Source: Burkholderiaceae bacterium (lineage in GTDB: Bacteria; Pseudomonadota; Gammaproteobacteria; Burkholderiales; Burkholderiaceae_E). Taken from it: a stretch of DNA of 64,000 bases. Within the stretch, counting starts at the first letter, position 1, and each line of letters begins with the position of its first letter. A program made the translations under genes and the position numbers. Shown here one piece after another: positions 63,524-64,000 of the stretch. Under the pieces are notes generated by a model. It did no database searches and was not told where the DNA came from. It saw nothing but the letters and a program-made list of their open reading frames with translations. The DNA is taken from assembly GCA_021166725.1 (NCBI GenBank), contig JAJPES010000059.1, positions 1-64,000 of the forward strand, written 5' to 3'.

Positions 63524-63855
63524 GCGGATCCGTTGCGAACGACAGTGACGAGCACCGACGTGTCGGTGATCGCGAGAAAGGCGTGCGCGACGCCGCCCGA
63601 CAGGTACATCAGCTGGCGCGGTCGAAGCCGCTTCGCCTCGTTGTGCGCGTGGACCTCGAGTTCTCCCTCGAGACAGTGAATGGTGATCGGGCCACCGACC
63701 TGGTGCTCGGCGATCGTCTTGCCTGCGGTGAGCACGAGACGCATCACCTCGATGCTGTCGTCGCGCACGATTGCCGTCGACGGAACCTCGTCGATCGTCG
63801 GGCCCAGCGGCTCGATCTCGACGATCTCGCCCGATGTCGCGTGCTTCAGAGCCAT
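63520..63855 (-). CDS. Small cupin-like protein
   Basis: This 111-residue protein has two cupin-type motifs: TIAEHQVGGPITIHCLEGELEVHAH and RQLMYLSGGVAHAF. Cupins bind metals or sense small molecules; this one is not assigned. The aspA start overlaps its stop by 4 nt (ATGA), so they are co-translated. Confidence 0.8.
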
Positions 63856-63901
63856 GAGCGGATCTCCAGGGGCTGCGACCGGCGCAGGCGCCGGCTGAAA
63901 A

Positions 63902-64000
63902 TCAGCCCGGCTTTCCGTCGAGCCTCGGCCGCGTGAGAACGGGCCAGGAGCGCGCGACGTACAGGCCGAAGGCTGCCGCCCACAGTATCGCAGACACCTG
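63902..64000 (-). CDS. nnrS: C-terminal end of an NnrS family protein (partial)
   Basis: The last 32 codons of a minus-strand gene run off the window edge. The readable end, LWAAAFGLYVARSWPVLTRP then RLDGKPG and a TGA at 63902-63904, matches the conserved C-terminus of NnrS heme-copper membrane proteins involved in nitric oxide stress. The rest lies outside the window, so the call rests on this short end. Confidence 0.6.
   Translation of the reverse strand, partial: QVSAILWAAAFGLYVARSWPVLTRPRLDGKPG

Overview
The window is about 64 kb of GC-rich, densely packed bacterial DNA with both strands coding. The block ygfZ / DUF4936 / NRDE facing mltG-tmk-holB-pilZ-tatD-ankyrin, the DUF4936 family itself and the general gene content point to a betaproteobacterium of the order Burkholderiales; this is inferred from gene order and family knowledge, not from a search. 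The first ~118 bases are runs of G and C that look like a contig end or base-calling artefact. No rRNA, tRNA, insertion sequence or CRISPR array was seen. No gene-free stretch exceeds 300 bp.

Layout. (1) 206-7692: a plus-strand fatty-acid or CoA-ester degradation operon (hydratase/dehydrogenase fusion, thiolase, two SDRs, an MDR reductase) ending with an alpha/beta hydrolase fused to a GNAT acetyltransferase. (2) 7696-15117: the housekeeping block. (3) 15117-19401: a large hairpin, ZIP metal transporter, DoxX protein, lone receiver, and the divergent yeiH/yeiE pair. (4) 19486-24838: NTF2-like protein, then a minus-strand sulfur module (DsrE-like, TusA-like, SQR-like, DUF1641) downstream of acuI and a DUF2127 membrane protein; then a DODA-type dioxygenase. 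(5) 24929-33562: methyltransferases, a CDP-alcohol phosphotransferase/methyltransferase fusion behind a flavin hydroxylase, an isochorismatase-like hydrolase, and a tight plus-strand cluster of RibD-type reductase, 29-codon ORF, BchC-like dehydrogenase, PTPS-III-like enzyme and glycosyltransferase. I find this cluster the best candidate for an undescribed pathway. (6) 33559-42609: secreted protein, methyltransferase, DUF488, a TonB receptor / YfiR / hybrid kinase operon, rlmJ, and a second sensor kinase. (7) 42549-52683: a probable carboxylic or hydroxy-acid catabolic locus (aminotransferase, TRAP transporter, enoyl-CoA hydratase, CoA transferase) divergent from a GntR regulator coupled to a YdiJ-like oxidoreductase. 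Two matching near-palindromes lie between the divergent genes. (8) 52681-55507: a 165-bp repeat, a secreted protein, an L,D-transpeptidase, and two genes facing away from each other that have both lost their 5' halves. (9) 55534-64000: gshA, patatin, SDR, GST, an Xre-RES toxin-antitoxin operon extended by a TMEM175-type channel, a second ~157-bp repeat, aspA, a cupin, and the end of nnrS.

Coupling by 4-nt ATGA/GTGA overlaps is very common here (ygfZ-DUF4936, mltG-tmk-holB, TonB-YfiR-kinase, gntR-ydiJ-like, Xre-RES-TMEM175, aspA-cupin) and helps define operons. Several convergent pairs overlap at their 3' ends. Long frames antisense to real genes are abundant, as expected at this GC content, and were left out.
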